This document shows positions 8,576 through 17,095 of a stretch of DNA of 64,000 nucleotides, one piece after another (within the stretch, counting starts at the first letter, position 1; every line of letters starts with the position of its first letter). Location of the stretch: contig NZ_CP072852.1 of assembly GCF_017948265.1 (NCBI RefSeq), positions 4,092,001-4,156,000 on the forward strand, read 5' to 3'. Source of the stretch: Rhodoferax sp. PAMC 29310. Its GTDB lineage: Bacteria > Pseudomonadota > Gammaproteobacteria > Burkholderiales > Burkholderiaceae_C. The notes under the pieces were generated by a model, which saw only the letters and a list, made by a program, of their open reading frames with translations, did not search any database and was not told the DNA's origin. The translations under genes and the position numbers were made by a program.

Positions 8576-11350
8576 ATGAAAATTAGAAATCGTACCGTCA
8601 GCGCAGTGGCTTCGAGCCTGCTAGCAACTTTGTTATTGATTAGTTGTAGTGAGAAGCCCGAGGACTTGATTGCTTCGGCCAAGGCCTACCTTGCCAAAAA
8701 CGACAGCAAAGCTGCAGTCATTCAAATCAAGAATGCGCTCCAAGCAGATCCGAGCCAACCAGAGGCGCGGTTTCTTTTGGGTTCTGCGTTGTTGGCTAGC
8801 GGTGACCCGGTGGGTGCCGAAACTGAATTGAGAAAAGCGCTGGATTTGAAGTATCCGATGGATCAGGTCGCGCCGAAGTTGGCTGAGGCACTTTTGGCCC
8901 AAGGGCAGCCCAAAAAAGTTACCGAGGAGTTATCCTCCGTGGTGGTGGCCGATCCCTCGGGTCTCGCCGAGATGAAGACGCTACTGGCGGCCGCTTATGC
9001 CGGGCAGGGCAAGACAGAACTCGCCCAAGGTGCGCTCAATGCCGCACTTCAGGCAGACCCCAACTATGCACCTGCTTTGCTGGTCCGTGCGCGAGAAAAA
9101 GCCGGGTTGAGGGATTTTGAAGGGGCGATGGCCATTGTGGATGATGTTATTTCCAAGTCGCCGAAGAATCATGAGGCATGGAAGATGAAGGGAGACCTGC
9201 TGCTTTACGCGCAAGATCAACGAGATCCTGCCTTGCAGGCCTACCTGAAAGCCGTCGAATTCAAACCGGATTTTCTGGCGGCCCATGCCGCTGTAACGAC
9301 GCTGCAGTTGCAACAAGGAAAGCTGGACGCTGCCAGTCAACAAATTGAATTGATGAAAGGGTTTGCCGCCAATCATCCGCAGACCAGGTTTCTACAGGCG
9401 ACACTGGCCTATCAACAAAAGGATTTGAAACAGGCGAGAAGTCTGCTGCAACAGGTGTTGCTGGCGGCCCCAACCAATGTTCAGGCGCTCCAACTAGCTG
9501 GTGCTGTTGAACTTCAACTGAACTCACCTGTTCAGGCTGAGGCCCACCTGAGCAAGGCGCTTCAACTGGTGCCAGACCTCCCGGTGGCGCGACGGTTTTT
9601 GGTGGTGACTTACCTGCGTGCTGGCCAAACCGCCAAAGCGCTTGAGACGCTTCTGCCGGGTCTGAATCGTGACAATGTGGACCCGGAGTTGCTATCGATT
9701 GCCGGTGAAACATACCTGCTGAACGGCGACGTCAACAAGGCGGAGGAGTACTTTTCCAAAGCCGCCGCCCAGTCCCCTGACGATGCCCGCAAACGGACCT
9801 CTCTGGCCATTACGCACCTGATGGCCGGCGCCGTCGATTCCGCGTTTGTAGAACTTCAGAATATTGCCGCCTCTGATGCAGGTACCACTGCTGACATGGC
9901 TTTGGTCAGCGCTCACCTTCGGCGAAAAGACTATGACAAGGCGCTCAAAGCCATTGACGGCCTTGAAAAGAAGCAGCCTGGCAAGCCCCTTGCGGCGGTG
10001 TTGAGAGGTCGAACACTGCTGGCTAAACGAGATACATCTGGTGCCCGGACGAGCTTTGAGCGGGCGGTCGAACTGGATCCCCTCTTTTTTCCAGCTGTTG
10101 CCAGCCTCGCTGCGTTGGACTTTATTGAGAAGAAACCCGACGACGCCAGAAAACGCTTTGAGGCGTTGGTGAGCAAAGATCCCAAAAACAGCCAGGCTTT
10201 GCTTGCTTTGGCAGAGTTGGCTGCTCGATCAGGTGCTGGCAAGGAGGAGGTAGTGGCGGCCATCAAAAAGGCTGTCGCGGTCAATCCGACCAACGCCGTC
10301 GCCAGGTTGATGCTGATTGACTACCACCTGCGCAACAAGGATGCGCGCCTGGCAATAGCGGCGGCTCAAGAAGGCGTGACGGCGTTGCCAGACAGTCTGC
10401 AAATGCTGGATGCCTTGGGGCGTTCTCAACAAGTCGCCGGGGAGTTCAATCAGGCGGTGACCACTTTCAATAAATTGGTCGCAATGCAGCCTAACTCTCC
10501 GCAACCCTATATGCGGTTGGCTGACGTGCACATGGCCGCCAAGGACAAAGTTGCAGCTGCGGCTAGTCTGCGCAAGGCCCTTGAAATCAGACCCGATCTA
10601 CAACAAGCACAGCGTGGCACCATCATGCTGGATGTTGACGGAAAAAATTTCAAAGGGGCCATAACTACTGCACGCTTGATGCAAAAGCAATCTCCGAAAG
10701 ACGCGCTAGGGTATGTTCTGGAGGGCGATATTCACGCTGCTCAGAAGGATTGGAATAGTGCCGCATCTGCCTATCGTGAGGGTGTTTCTAAGTTTTCCGC
10801 GCCCGAGTTGGCAATCAAACTGCACTCCGTCCTGCTTGCCGCCGACAAGACATCCGAAGCAGAGAAATTCTCGGCATCCTGGCAAAAAGACCACGCCAAT
10901 GACGCAGCTTTCCTCCTTTATTTGGGCGAAGGGGCGATCGCTCGAAAGGATTACAAGGCCGCTGAAAAAGCGTATCTGAACATCATTAAATTACAGCCAA
11001 CATTCGCCATTGCCTACAACAACCTGGCTTGGGTCACTGCCAAATTGGGTACAGACGGCGCCATTGCGTACGCCGAAAAAGCTTTGGAGTTGGCGCCCAA
11101 CCAGCCCGCGTTCATGGACACGTTGGCGGTCCTTCTGTCGGACAAAGGCGATCATGCCAAAGCCGTGAAGCTGCAAACCGAAGCCATCAAGGTTCAACCA
11201 GACAACCCCATCTTCATGCTCAACCTCGCCAAGATCTATATCAAAGGCGGTAACAAAGCGTTGGCTAAACGCGAGTTGGACGAGCTGGCAAAATTGGGCA
11301 GTAAATTTGGCGGGCAGGCTGAGGTTTCTGCTTTGTTGAATGGGTTGTAG
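8576..11350 (+). CDS. prsT: XrtA/PEP-CTERM system TPR-repeat lipoprotein PrsT
   Basis: A large (924 residues) protein made almost entirely of tetratricopeptide repeats. The N-terminus is a lipoprotein signal with lipobox LIS-C (Cys24), followed by at least fifteen TPR units (for example KAYLNIIKLQPTFAIAYNNL near the end). It is probably anchored in the outer membrane facing the periplasm and, by analogy with other TPR lipoproteins of polysaccharide export, organises assembly or export partners. It lies 56 bp downstream of prsR, the order seen in other XrtA loci. No terminator is evident before the next promoter. Confidence 0.9.
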   Translation: MKIRNRTVSAVASSLLATLLLISCSEKPEDLIASAKAYLAKNDSKAAVIQIKNALQADPSQPEARFLLGSALLASGDPVGAETELRKALDLKYPMDQVAPKLAEALLAQGQPKKVTEELSSVVVADPSGLAEMKTLLAAAYAGQGKTELAQGALNAALQADPNYAPALLVRAREKAGLRDFEGAMAIVDDVISKSPKNHEAWKMKGDLLLYAQDQRDPALQAYLKAVEFKPDFLAAHAAVTTLQLQQGKLDAASQQIELMKGFAANHPQTRFLQATLAYQQKDLKQARSLLQQVLLAAPTNVQALQLAGAVELQLNSPVQAEAHLSKALQLVPDLPVARRFLVVTYLRAGQTAKALETLLPGLNRDNVDPELLSIAGETYLLNGDVNKAEEYFSKAAAQSPDDARKRTSLAITHLMAGAVDSAFVELQNIAASDAGTTADMALVSAHLRRKDYDKALKAIDGLEKKQPGKPLAAVLRGRTLLAKRDTSGARTSFERAVELDPLFFPAVASLAALDFIEKKPDDARKRFEALVSKDPKNSQALLALAELAARSGAGKEEVVAAIKKAVAVNPTNAVARLMLIDYHLRNKDARLAIAAAQEGVTALPDSLQMLDALGRSQQVAGEFNQAVTTFNKLVAMQPNSPQPYMRLADVHMAAKDKVAAAASLRKALEIRPDLQQAQRGTIMLDVDGKNFKGAITTARLMQKQSPKDALGYVLEGDIHAAQKDWNSAASAYREGVSKFSAPELAIKLHSVLLAADKTSEAEKFSASWQKDHANDAAFLLYLGEGAIARKDYKAAEKAYLNIIKLQPTFAIAYNNLAWVTAKLGTDGAIAYAEKALELAPNQPAFMDTLAVLLSDKGDHAKAVKLQTEAIKVQPDNPIFMLNLAKIYIKGGNKALAKRELDELAKLGSKFGGQAEVSALLNGL

Positions 11351-11433
11351 ATGTGTCGAATATTTTTACAGTTGTTCTGATAAATGCAGTTGGAACACGT
11401 GGTAACCAAATAGAATCAATTACTTAGGCTTGC

Positions 11434-11449
11434 TGGCGTGATAATTGCT
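11434..11449 (+). promoter_or_regulatory. Predicted sigma54 (-24/-12) promoter
   Basis: The sequence TGGCGTGATAATTGCT matches the RpoN consensus TGGCACG-N4-TTGCW at all positions except two. The invariant GG (11435-11436) and GC (11447-11448) are separated by exactly 10 bp. The expected start point is near 11460, giving a ~16-nt leader with a GAGAGGTG ribosome site before the ATG at 11476. A sigma54 activator (PrsR) is encoded 3 kb upstream. Seen in sequence; activity is inferred. Confidence 0.75.
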
Positions 11450-11475
11450 TCCGAGTTGGGAGAGGTGAAACAATC

Positions 11476-12162
11476 ATGAATTCAAATAACGCAGGCCAGT
11501 TCGATCGCCCAAATGAATTGCGCCGCAAGCTGTTTCGCGGGGTGTCGGGCGGGGTCGGGGTGCTACTAGCAGTGCAAGCCAAGACGGCGCTTGGGGGTAG
11601 TTGCGCAAGTCCGTCGGCTATTCTCAGCGGTAACACCAGCCCGCGGCCGGGTACCGGTGACACTTGTTCGGGTGGCTGGTCTCCTGGCTTTTGGAAGGTG
11701 CCCCAACATGCAACCGATTGGGGGTTGGCTGGCGCGACTTATCCAACCTTCAAAAAGACGGTGGTGACCTGCACTAGTAGCGGCATGAAAGGACTGACGC
11801 TCAAGGACATAAATACCCCGGGTACCCTGCTCAGCGCGGCAGGTTTTGGGACTGGCGGGGCTCCTGCAGGCACGGGAATATGGGCAGTAATCGCTTTCCC
11901 AGGCAGTTTTACCGGTGGACAATTGTTGCGTCATTTGGCAGCAGCTTGGCTCAATGCGGGACGCTTCACCAGTGCCAGCAATCGTTATCCTTTAAGTCGT
12001 TCTCAGATTATTGCAATGTGGGATGCAACGAAGAGTGGTGGTTTGTACATGCCCAATGGCGCTAGTGTCAGCCAGGGCTGGTCTGCGACTCAGGTCATTA
12101 GTTACATTGAAGGCATGTACGACATCAATTCCGGTGACCCCGCGCTCTGTACGACCCCCTAG
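11476..12162 (+). CDS. Predicted exported 'SPGFWK' protein, probable sigma54/PrsR target
   Basis: Not a named family that I recognise. The 228-residue product starts with a Tat-like signal: twin arginine at 16-17 (ELRRKLFRG), then a weakly hydrophobic stretch to ~40. The mature part has four cysteines (43, 64, 99, 225), fitting two disulfides, and the motif CSGGWSPGFWK (64-74). That motif, with a later HLAAAWLNA helix (153-161), resembles the 'GYWKNHP...AALLNA' domains of some bacterial surface proteins. No PEP-CTERM tail is present. It lies directly behind the sigma54 site and 58 bp ahead of the PqqD/HprK/nucleotidyltransferase genes, so it could be the substrate or structural product of that cassette. 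Export is moderately sure; function unknown. Confidence 0.7.
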   Translation: MNSNNAGQFDRPNELRRKLFRGVSGGVGVLLAVQAKTALGGSCASPSAILSGNTSPRPGTGDTCSGGWSPGFWKVPQHATDWGLAGATYPTFKKTVVTCTSSGMKGLTLKDINTPGTLLSAAGFGTGGAPAGTGIWAVIAFPGSFTGGQLLRHLAAAWLNAGRFTSASNRYPLSRSQIIAMWDATKSGGLYMPNGASVSQGWSATQVISYIEGMYDINSGDPALCTTP

Positions 12163-12220
12163 TGGGCGGAAGTTGGAGGTGGCAAATTATTCAAATCGAT
12201 AGTCTCTTGCTTTCGCGCCG

Positions 12221-12559
12221 GTGACACTCAAAAGTTCCTTCGTCGAGTCGCCCGGGTGGTTGTCGATTGCGCCGGGGCGTGACTTGCGTCTTTCGCCAAA
12301 CTGGTCCTGCTCGGATGCCACGATTTTGTTTGACCGAAACTCTGGGGATTATTGGGTAATTTCTGCCTTGGCCAATGCCGTTGTGCGACTATTGCAAGCA
12401 GGGTGTGGCATGGCGTACGTTGACCTTGAGCGCCAACTCAGCGGACTGGCGCCGGAGACGGATCTTCTGCCGACATTACGCAGTCTGGCTGATAATGGTT
12501 TGCTCCGACCCTTGCAGGGCTCAATATCTCACGCAACACTGTGTAGATCTTCCGATTGA
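12221..12559 (+). CDS. PqqD-like protein of the HPr-rel-A cassette
   Basis: Small protein of 112 residues with the PqqD/winged-helix pattern: a strand turn around FDRNSGDYWVIS followed by a helix NAVVRLLQAG and a C-terminal helix pair with a leucine-rich end. PqqD-like proteins bind leader peptides for RiPP-type modifying enzymes. Combined with the HprK-like kinase that follows by a 4-bp overlap (TTGA), it matches the cassette known as the HPr-rel-A system. The start is GTG at 12221 without a strong ribosome site, so the N-terminus is uncertain. Its peptide partner is not established; candidates are the 228-residue protein upstream or the 52-residue ORF downstream. Confidence 0.7.
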   Translation: MTLKSSFVESPGWLSIAPGRDLRLSPNWSCSDATILFDRNSGDYWVISALANAVVRLLQAGCGMAYVDLERQLSGLAPETDLLPTLRSLADNGLLRPLQGSISHATLCRSSD

Positions 12560-13416
12560 TCGATACCGTCTTACATATCGCGCCATTCAATGTGCGAGTT
12601 CGCTCGCCGATCGCCGCGGTGATTCGACATCTTGAATTTTTCTATGAGGGTTACCGGCGCGGTGAGCCGGGGTCATTCATTGATTTTGATGTTCAGGTGC
12701 TGCAGGGTAAGGGACTTCGGCGCTGGTGGCGACCGCAGGTGCGCTTTTTGCTCGACGGCATGGAGTCTTTCTATCCTTTGCCAGCGGCGCAATCCGCGCC
12801 GCTGTTTGAATGGGGTTTGAACTGGTGCGTGGCGAACCGGCCGCTAGGTTACCTGGTTATGCACGCTGGATTGTTGGCCCGCGCAGGGCAGGCCTTGATG
12901 ATGCCGGGTTTTCCGGGCGCGGGAAAAAGCACCTTGTGCGCCGCCTTGTGTTTGATGCAGGACTGGCAACTGCTTTCGGATGAGCTTGCCATTCTGGACC
13001 CGGGCTCTGGTTTGATGCAGCCGCATCCGCGCCCCATTAGTCTAAAGAATGCTTCGGTCGATGTAGTCACAGCATTCCCGCAAGCCCGTCTTGGGCCCCT
13101 GTATCACGACACCCGCAAAGGTTCGATTTCCCATGCTGCCTGTCCTGCGAGTTCAGTGGCGGCGGCAGGCACCGTGGCGCGGGTTCGATGGATAGTGCTG
13201 CCGCGTTTTGTGGCAGGCGCCGTGCCGCATTGCGAGAAAATCAGCCGGGCCGAGACATTTTCCCTCATCTCCGAGCAGTCATTCAACAAGGAGCGCATGG
13301 GCGAAGTCGGCTTCGACGCGCTGTGTGGCATGCTCAGCGGAGCGGACTGCTACCAGATTGTTTTTGGCTCAACAGCTGACGGTCTGAAGCTCATTGGCGA
13401 TATCACAGGGTCATGA
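12556..13416 (+). CDS. HprK-related kinase A
   Basis: Kinase of 286 residues related to the catalytic domain of HPr kinase/phosphorylase. MHAG (102-105) precedes the P-loop GFPGAGKST (118-126), followed by the acidic SDELAIL (141-147). The N-terminal domain of true HprK is absent and no HPr/PTS gene is nearby, so it is unlikely to act on HPr. Relatives in lasso-peptide clusters phosphorylate serine of a small peptide; a similar protein/peptide kinase role here is inference. TTG start, overlapping the PqqD-like gene by 4 bp; the stop overlaps the next start by 4 bp. Confidence 0.82.
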   Translation: MIDTVLHIAPFNVRVRSPIAAVIRHLEFFYEGYRRGEPGSFIDFDVQVLQGKGLRRWWRPQVRFLLDGMESFYPLPAAQSAPLFEWGLNWCVANRPLGYLVMHAGLLARAGQALMMPGFPGAGKSTLCAALCLMQDWQLLSDELAILDPGSGLMQPHPRPISLKNASVDVVTAFPQARLGPLYHDTRKGSISHAACPASSVAAAGTVARVRWIVLPRFVAGAVPHCEKISRAETFSLISEQSFNKERMGEVGFDALCGMLSGADCYQIVFGSTADGLKLIGDITGS

Positions 13417-14513
13417 CGCGGCATCTCAGCAGCTCAGAATTGATCGCCGTGCTGGGTGACCCGTGCAGCGCACGCCAGTTTGACGCGGAGCAATGGTCGG
13501 CATTGGTGAATATTGCGCGTCGTACGAACCTGCTCGGCGTTTTGGCTGAGCGCTTGAATAGCGCCGGTGTGTCGGCGGGCCCTCTGGCAAATCGTCATTT
13601 TGAGGGCGCCCGACAACTTAGTGAGCGCCAGCACCGGTCGGTTCTTTGGGAAGTCCATCAATTAGATGCCGCACTGGGACATCTGCAAATACCGATCCTG
13701 TTGCTCAAGGGCGCTGCCTACGTCATTTCTGGGCACGTCGTTGGCAAGGGAAGGCTCTTCGGCGACATCGATATTTTGGTTCCGCGTGCTTCTCTGGGCG
13801 ACGTTGAAAGCCGCCTAATGCTTGCCGGTTGGGTAAGCGCGACGACCAGCGCCTATGACCAGAGATATTACCGAAAGTGGATGCATGAGCTTCCGCCGAT
13901 GACCCACTTGCGCCGCGGAACCGTGTTGGATGTTCATCACACCATTCTTCCGTTGACGGCCCGAAACGCTCCGGATCCCAAACAGATCATCGATCGGTCA
14001 TCGTACCTACCAAATTTCTCGATGATGCGAATCCCATCCCCTGAGGATCTGGTTATTCACAGCATTACACATCTGGTACATGAAGGTGAAATGCACAATG
14101 GGCTGCGCGATTTGAACGATATCGACTGCATGCTGCGGCGGTTTTCCTTGGTGCCCGGGTTTTGGGATCGCTTTGTTGGTTGCGCAGTCGGCAATGATCT
14201 CGCCGGGCCGGTTTGCTTCGGCCTGAGTCTGGCTCGGCGCTTTTTTGGCACGCCCATCCCATCCGCCGTACTGACCCAATTGTCGTCCACAGGGCGTGGC
14301 CAACAGACCACACGCTGGCTCGAGGCGGTCTACGTCAGGGCGATTGAAGCCGCTGGCGAGGATCATCGCAGCATCACAATGGATCTGGCGAAGTGGTTGG
14401 TCTATGTGCGATCCCATTGGCTGCGCATGCCTTGGACGCTGATGATTCAACACCTGTCGATCAAGGCGTGGGTCCGCTGGCGCGCCAGTGTGGGAAGTGC
14501 TCGCGAGTCGTAA
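13413..14513 (+). CDS. Uncharacterised nucleotidyltransferase-fold protein (NTP_transf_5 type)
   Basis: Protein of 366 residues with the signature of the polymerase-beta-like nucleotidyltransferase superfamily: LLLKGAAYVI, then GKGRLFGDIDILVPR, where the two aspartates of GDIDIL would bind metal. A later VLDVHHTIL could give the third acidic residue, and PSPEDLVIHSITHLVHEGEM is typical of this family. It is the third member of the overlapping PqqD-HprK-NTase set, starting with ATG inside the end of the kinase gene. Whether it transfers a nucleotide, and to what, is unknown. The family is also frequent in lasso-peptide and exopolysaccharide loci. Confidence 0.78.
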   Translation: MTRHLSSSELIAVLGDPCSARQFDAEQWSALVNIARRTNLLGVLAERLNSAGVSAGPLANRHFEGARQLSERQHRSVLWEVHQLDAALGHLQIPILLLKGAAYVISGHVVGKGRLFGDIDILVPRASLGDVESRLMLAGWVSATTSAYDQRYYRKWMHELPPMTHLRRGTVLDVHHTILPLTARNAPDPKQIIDRSSYLPNFSMMRIPSPEDLVIHSITHLVHEGEMHNGLRDLNDIDCMLRRFSLVPGFWDRFVGCAVGNDLAGPVCFGLSLARRFFGTPIPSAVLTQLSSTGRGQQTTRWLEAVYVRAIEAAGEDHRSITMDLAKWLVYVRSHWLRMPWTLMIQHLSIKAWVRWRASVGSARES

Positions 14514-14585
14514 TATGTCGCTTCGATGTAGTGAAGCCAAGCCCGGTCAAGTGACAAAATTTATATAAATTCATAGAGTGTGGAA

Positions 14586-14744
14586 ATGAAATCCAAGTCA
14601 ATTTTTCCAATGCTAATCGGGCATATTGCACAAAAACCGCTGGCTGGACTAAAGCCAAAGTCGGCATCAAGGGCAGACCCGAAAGAGGTCCGTTCCAATC
14701 ATAGTGCCGATAGCATGCTGGTTGTTGCATTCCGGGCGCGTTAG
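14586..14744 (+). CDS. Possible 52-residue peptide gene downstream of the HprK/PqqD cassette
   Basis: A short open frame starts with ATG 72 bp after the nucleotidyltransferase stop, preceded by GTGTGGAA as a weak ribosome site, and ends at TAG 14742. The peptide begins MKSKSIFPML and is basic and serine-rich in the middle (KPKSASRADPK), with a hydrophobic end (MLVVAF). It is in the same direction as the PqqD/kinase genes, so a small substrate peptide is conceivable. There is no homology I recognise and the coding evidence is weak. Confidence 0.3.
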   Translation: MKSKSIFPMLIGHIAQKPLAGLKPKSASRADPKEVRSNHSADSMLVVAFRAR

Positions 14745-14985
14745 TTAGTCCCCTCTTTTTCACTGACTGACCGAGATACATTTAACCCCTCGCTTGCGCG
14801 CATCCCCTGCGCTTCCACGATGGCGCTGAAATAGGCGCGTTAGGAGGACTCTCTGACATTAAAGGCTTCACAGGAAAACCGGATGGCAAGGGCTGAGGGC
14901 GCCTGGGCGAGAAATGCCGCTTTGCTAGGACGGCGTCAGCCTTCATAATGATTTGGATAGGGCGATTTTGATGAATGGGAGCCGC
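14745..14985. other. Intergenic region, no gene seen
   Basis: This ~240 bp stretch between the small ORF and the protease gene has no convincing coding frame. An imperfect inverted repeat (GTTAGTC at ~14744 and GACTGAC at ~14764) flanks a CTTTTT run and might be a weak terminator. No clear sigma70 or sigma54 site was found for the protease. Confidence 0.4.
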
Positions 14986-15744
14986 ATGAAAACCAGATGG
15001 ATGCTAGTTTTGATGGTCTGTAGCCTGTTTGGTGGGCCACTTCGTGCCGATATGGTCAGCACGATTGCCAGGGTCAAGCCCTCGGTCGTCATCGTGGGGA
15101 CTTTCAAAAGTACAAACAGCCCACGTTTCAATTTGCGGGGAACGGGTTTTGTCGTGGGAAATGGCAACTTGGCGATTACCAATGCACACGTCCTGCCCGA
15201 CCCCAGCGACGTCGATGTTGCCGCTGATCTGGTTATTCAGATCAAGATCGGTGAAGATAGATTTCAAATCCGACCTGTGACCGTGCTTGATATTGACGTC
15301 GCCCATGACCTTGCCCTGCTTCGTTTCGATGGGCCACCCTTGCCGCCGGTGTCCATTGGAGATTCTGATCAGGTACGCGAAGGGCAACCAATTGCGTTTA
15401 TGGGTTTTCCGATTGGTGGGGCTTTGGGCTTCTCGCCGGTTACACACCGCGGCATGATCTCGTCAATTGCTGCGGCAGCGCTGCCGACTCCAACTTCGTC
15501 ACAACTCAACGCCAAAATGGTCAGGAGCCTGCGTGCAGCCAGCTTTGACATCTTTCAGCTCGACGGAACGGCCTACCCCGGCAATAGCGGAGGGCCCTTG
15601 TTCGACCCTGATAGCGCCGATGTCCTCGGCGTGGTCAATATGGTGTTTATCAAGGGTACTCGGGAGTCCGCTTTGACGCATCCTTCAGGGATTACTTACG
15701 CCATTCCGGCGAAGCATGTGGTCCAGCTGTTACAGGGAAGATAG
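14986..15744 (+). CDS. Secreted trypsin-like serine protease (HtrA/S1C-like, no PDZ)
   Basis: With the ATG at 14986 (GGGAG five bases upstream) the product is 252 residues with a classic signal peptide ending PLRA. The catalytic triad is visible: His68 in TNAHVL, Asp108 in AHDLALL and Ser201 in GNSGGPL. This is the chymotrypsin fold of DegP/HtrA proteins, but the chain ends after the protease domain with no PDZ domain. It probably works in the periplasm or outside the cell. It lies between the HprK cassette and the acyltransferases, convergent with the latter, so a role in matrix protein processing is possible but unproven. Upstream ATG/TTG starts (14971, 14953) would lengthen the N-terminus. 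Confidence 0.85.
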   Translation: MKTRWMLVLMVCSLFGGPLRADMVSTIARVKPSVVIVGTFKSTNSPRFNLRGTGFVVGNGNLAITNAHVLPDPSDVDVAADLVIQIKIGEDRFQIRPVTVLDIDVAHDLALLRFDGPPLPPVSIGDSDQVREGQPIAFMGFPIGGALGFSPVTHRGMISSIAAAALPTPTSSQLNAKMVRSLRAASFDIFQLDGTAYPGNSGGPLFDPDSADVLGVVNMVFIKGTRESALTHPSGITYAIPAKHVVQLLQGR

Positions 15745-15772
15745 CTTCTTTTTCATTCGGTCGCTCATGGGC

Positions 15773-17095
15773 TTACTTCGCCCCATCGCGTAAAAATTGG
15801 GTTGCATTGTCAAGATCCTCGTGAGTGGACCCTTCCTTCAAAACGCTGACCAACTTACGCCAGGGAAGATCGGCAGTCTCCAGATGAAAACCATAGAAGC
15901 CTTGTTCACCTTCAAACTTCCCTCTCATAATTCGAACTCTTAGATTTGAGGTCTCATTCTTTCCGAGCCGAATGCAGGCTTGCCCCCAGATACCCTCTGG
16001 CAATGGAACTTTGGACCTAGCCAGAAAGCCATCATCGGATAACTCCACCACCTTCAAGGAATAAGACTTGGCGTTGGGGGATTCGCCAACCACAAAACTA
16101 CCGGGGCACTTCAATGAATAGCGCTGATGTTTCCTCTGCCGAATTCGAAAGTCAGTTTCAGAAAATATGGTCGGTAAATGCGCTTTGTATTGCGGCAGGT
16201 TATAGATGGAGTGCAATAAGCCCCGGTCACGGTCATCCAGCGAATCAAAGGTATTGGTCCGCTTGTTGAAAAAATAGTCAAGCAAGTCCGGCGTCATAAC
16301 CGGATCATTGGTGGTGAAGTAGCGGCGACCGGGCATCACGATATTGCGCAACTGAGAGCGCACAAAATAGTGGTATAAGTTTTTTCGGCGCGATTTGTTG
16401 CGATAGGCATCTCTCAGCAAGCCCGGGGCGTGGTGTAAGTCGACACTTGCCCCAACGGCTGGCGCGCCGTTGACGAAGTCATAGTTGTCAACGGTTTCCT
16501 GCTTCAGACGTTCAAAAAACAGAAGGGATTCGTACATCTCTATTCGGTCTGGGTTAACCGCAATTACCAGGTGTCTGGTATCAAAGAACGTAGAGCAGTA
16601 GTCATACATGAACTTCATCAACGGGAAAAGAATCATGCCCCCGGTGTTTCTAAACTTGGGGTGAACCGCCAGCGCCGACACCTCAGCGAGCCGGCCCTTC
16701 TTCTCTCGGACTTCTTGCAAGTTGAAGACAGACTGCAATGGGAACCCAAAGACACTTTCACGTATCAAAGACAGGGTGCCAACCACCTCTCCGTCATATA
16801 AGGCGCAAAGCGTGGTGGTTGTCGGCAAGGCGTGGTAAATGGTGACGCGCATGCCCGACGGGTGTGGCGCCATGAAGCCGCTGCCAACATAGGCGTCATG
16901 CAACAGTCTGAAGCAAGCCTCCAGCTCCTCCTTGGTCTGGGCAATTTTGAGCACCAGGCGTTTGTCTGGGTTAGGGTCGCAATCAACGAAAGACCGGTAA
17001 ATGGCAAAACGAAAGCGCCGGGGAAAATACGAGAAAAGCTTGCGCAACGCCTGCCGCAGAAAACGTTTAACAGGTGATGTTCTCGATTGGGTCAT
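15773..17095 (-). CDS. FeeM-like N-acyltransferase with C-terminal PilZ domain (copy 2)
   Basis: Protein of 440 residues. Residues ~45-240 form a GNAT/autoinducer-synthase-like domain of the FeeM (N-acyl amino acid synthase) type: ETAFR-like CFRLLHDAYV, then RVTIYHALPTTTTL, VGTLSLIRES and LAEVSALAVHPKFR. Residues ~321-412 form a PilZ domain with the c-di-GMP-binding arginine pair RKHQR (321-325) and ELSDDG, where the usual first Asp/Asn of (D/N)xSxxG is Glu. It should use acyl-ACP or acyl-CoA to acylate an amine, with activity or location possibly set by c-di-GMP. Its start overlaps the stop of the homologous upstream copy by 4 bp. FeeM-type acyltransferases are common companions of exosortase systems. 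Confidence 0.8.
   Translation of the reverse strand: MTQSRTSPVKRFLRQALRKLFSYFPRRFRFAIYRSFVDCDPNPDKRLVLKIAQTKEELEACFRLLHDAYVGSGFMAPHPSGMRVTIYHALPTTTTLCALYDGEVVGTLSLIRESVFGFPLQSVFNLQEVREKKGRLAEVSALAVHPKFRNTGGMILFPLMKFMYDYCSTFFDTRHLVIAVNPDRIEMYESLLFFERLKQETVDNYDFVNGAPAVGASVDLHHAPGLLRDAYRNKSRRKNLYHYFVRSQLRNIVMPGRRYFTTNDPVMTPDLLDYFFNKRTNTFDSLDDRDRGLLHSIYNLPQYKAHLPTIFSETDFRIRQRKHQRYSLKCPGSFVVGESPNAKSYSLKVVELSDDGFLARSKVPLPEGIWGQACIRLGKNETSNLRVRIMRGKFEGEQGFYGFHLETADLPWRKLVSVLKEGSTHEDLDNATQFLRDGAK

Noticed and set aside
14642..14660. GG-N10-GC spacing in TGGCTGGACTAAAGC as a second sigma54 promoter
   Set aside because: The -12 element (AAGC) lacks the TTGC consensus and it lies inside the small ORF, far from a downstream gene start.
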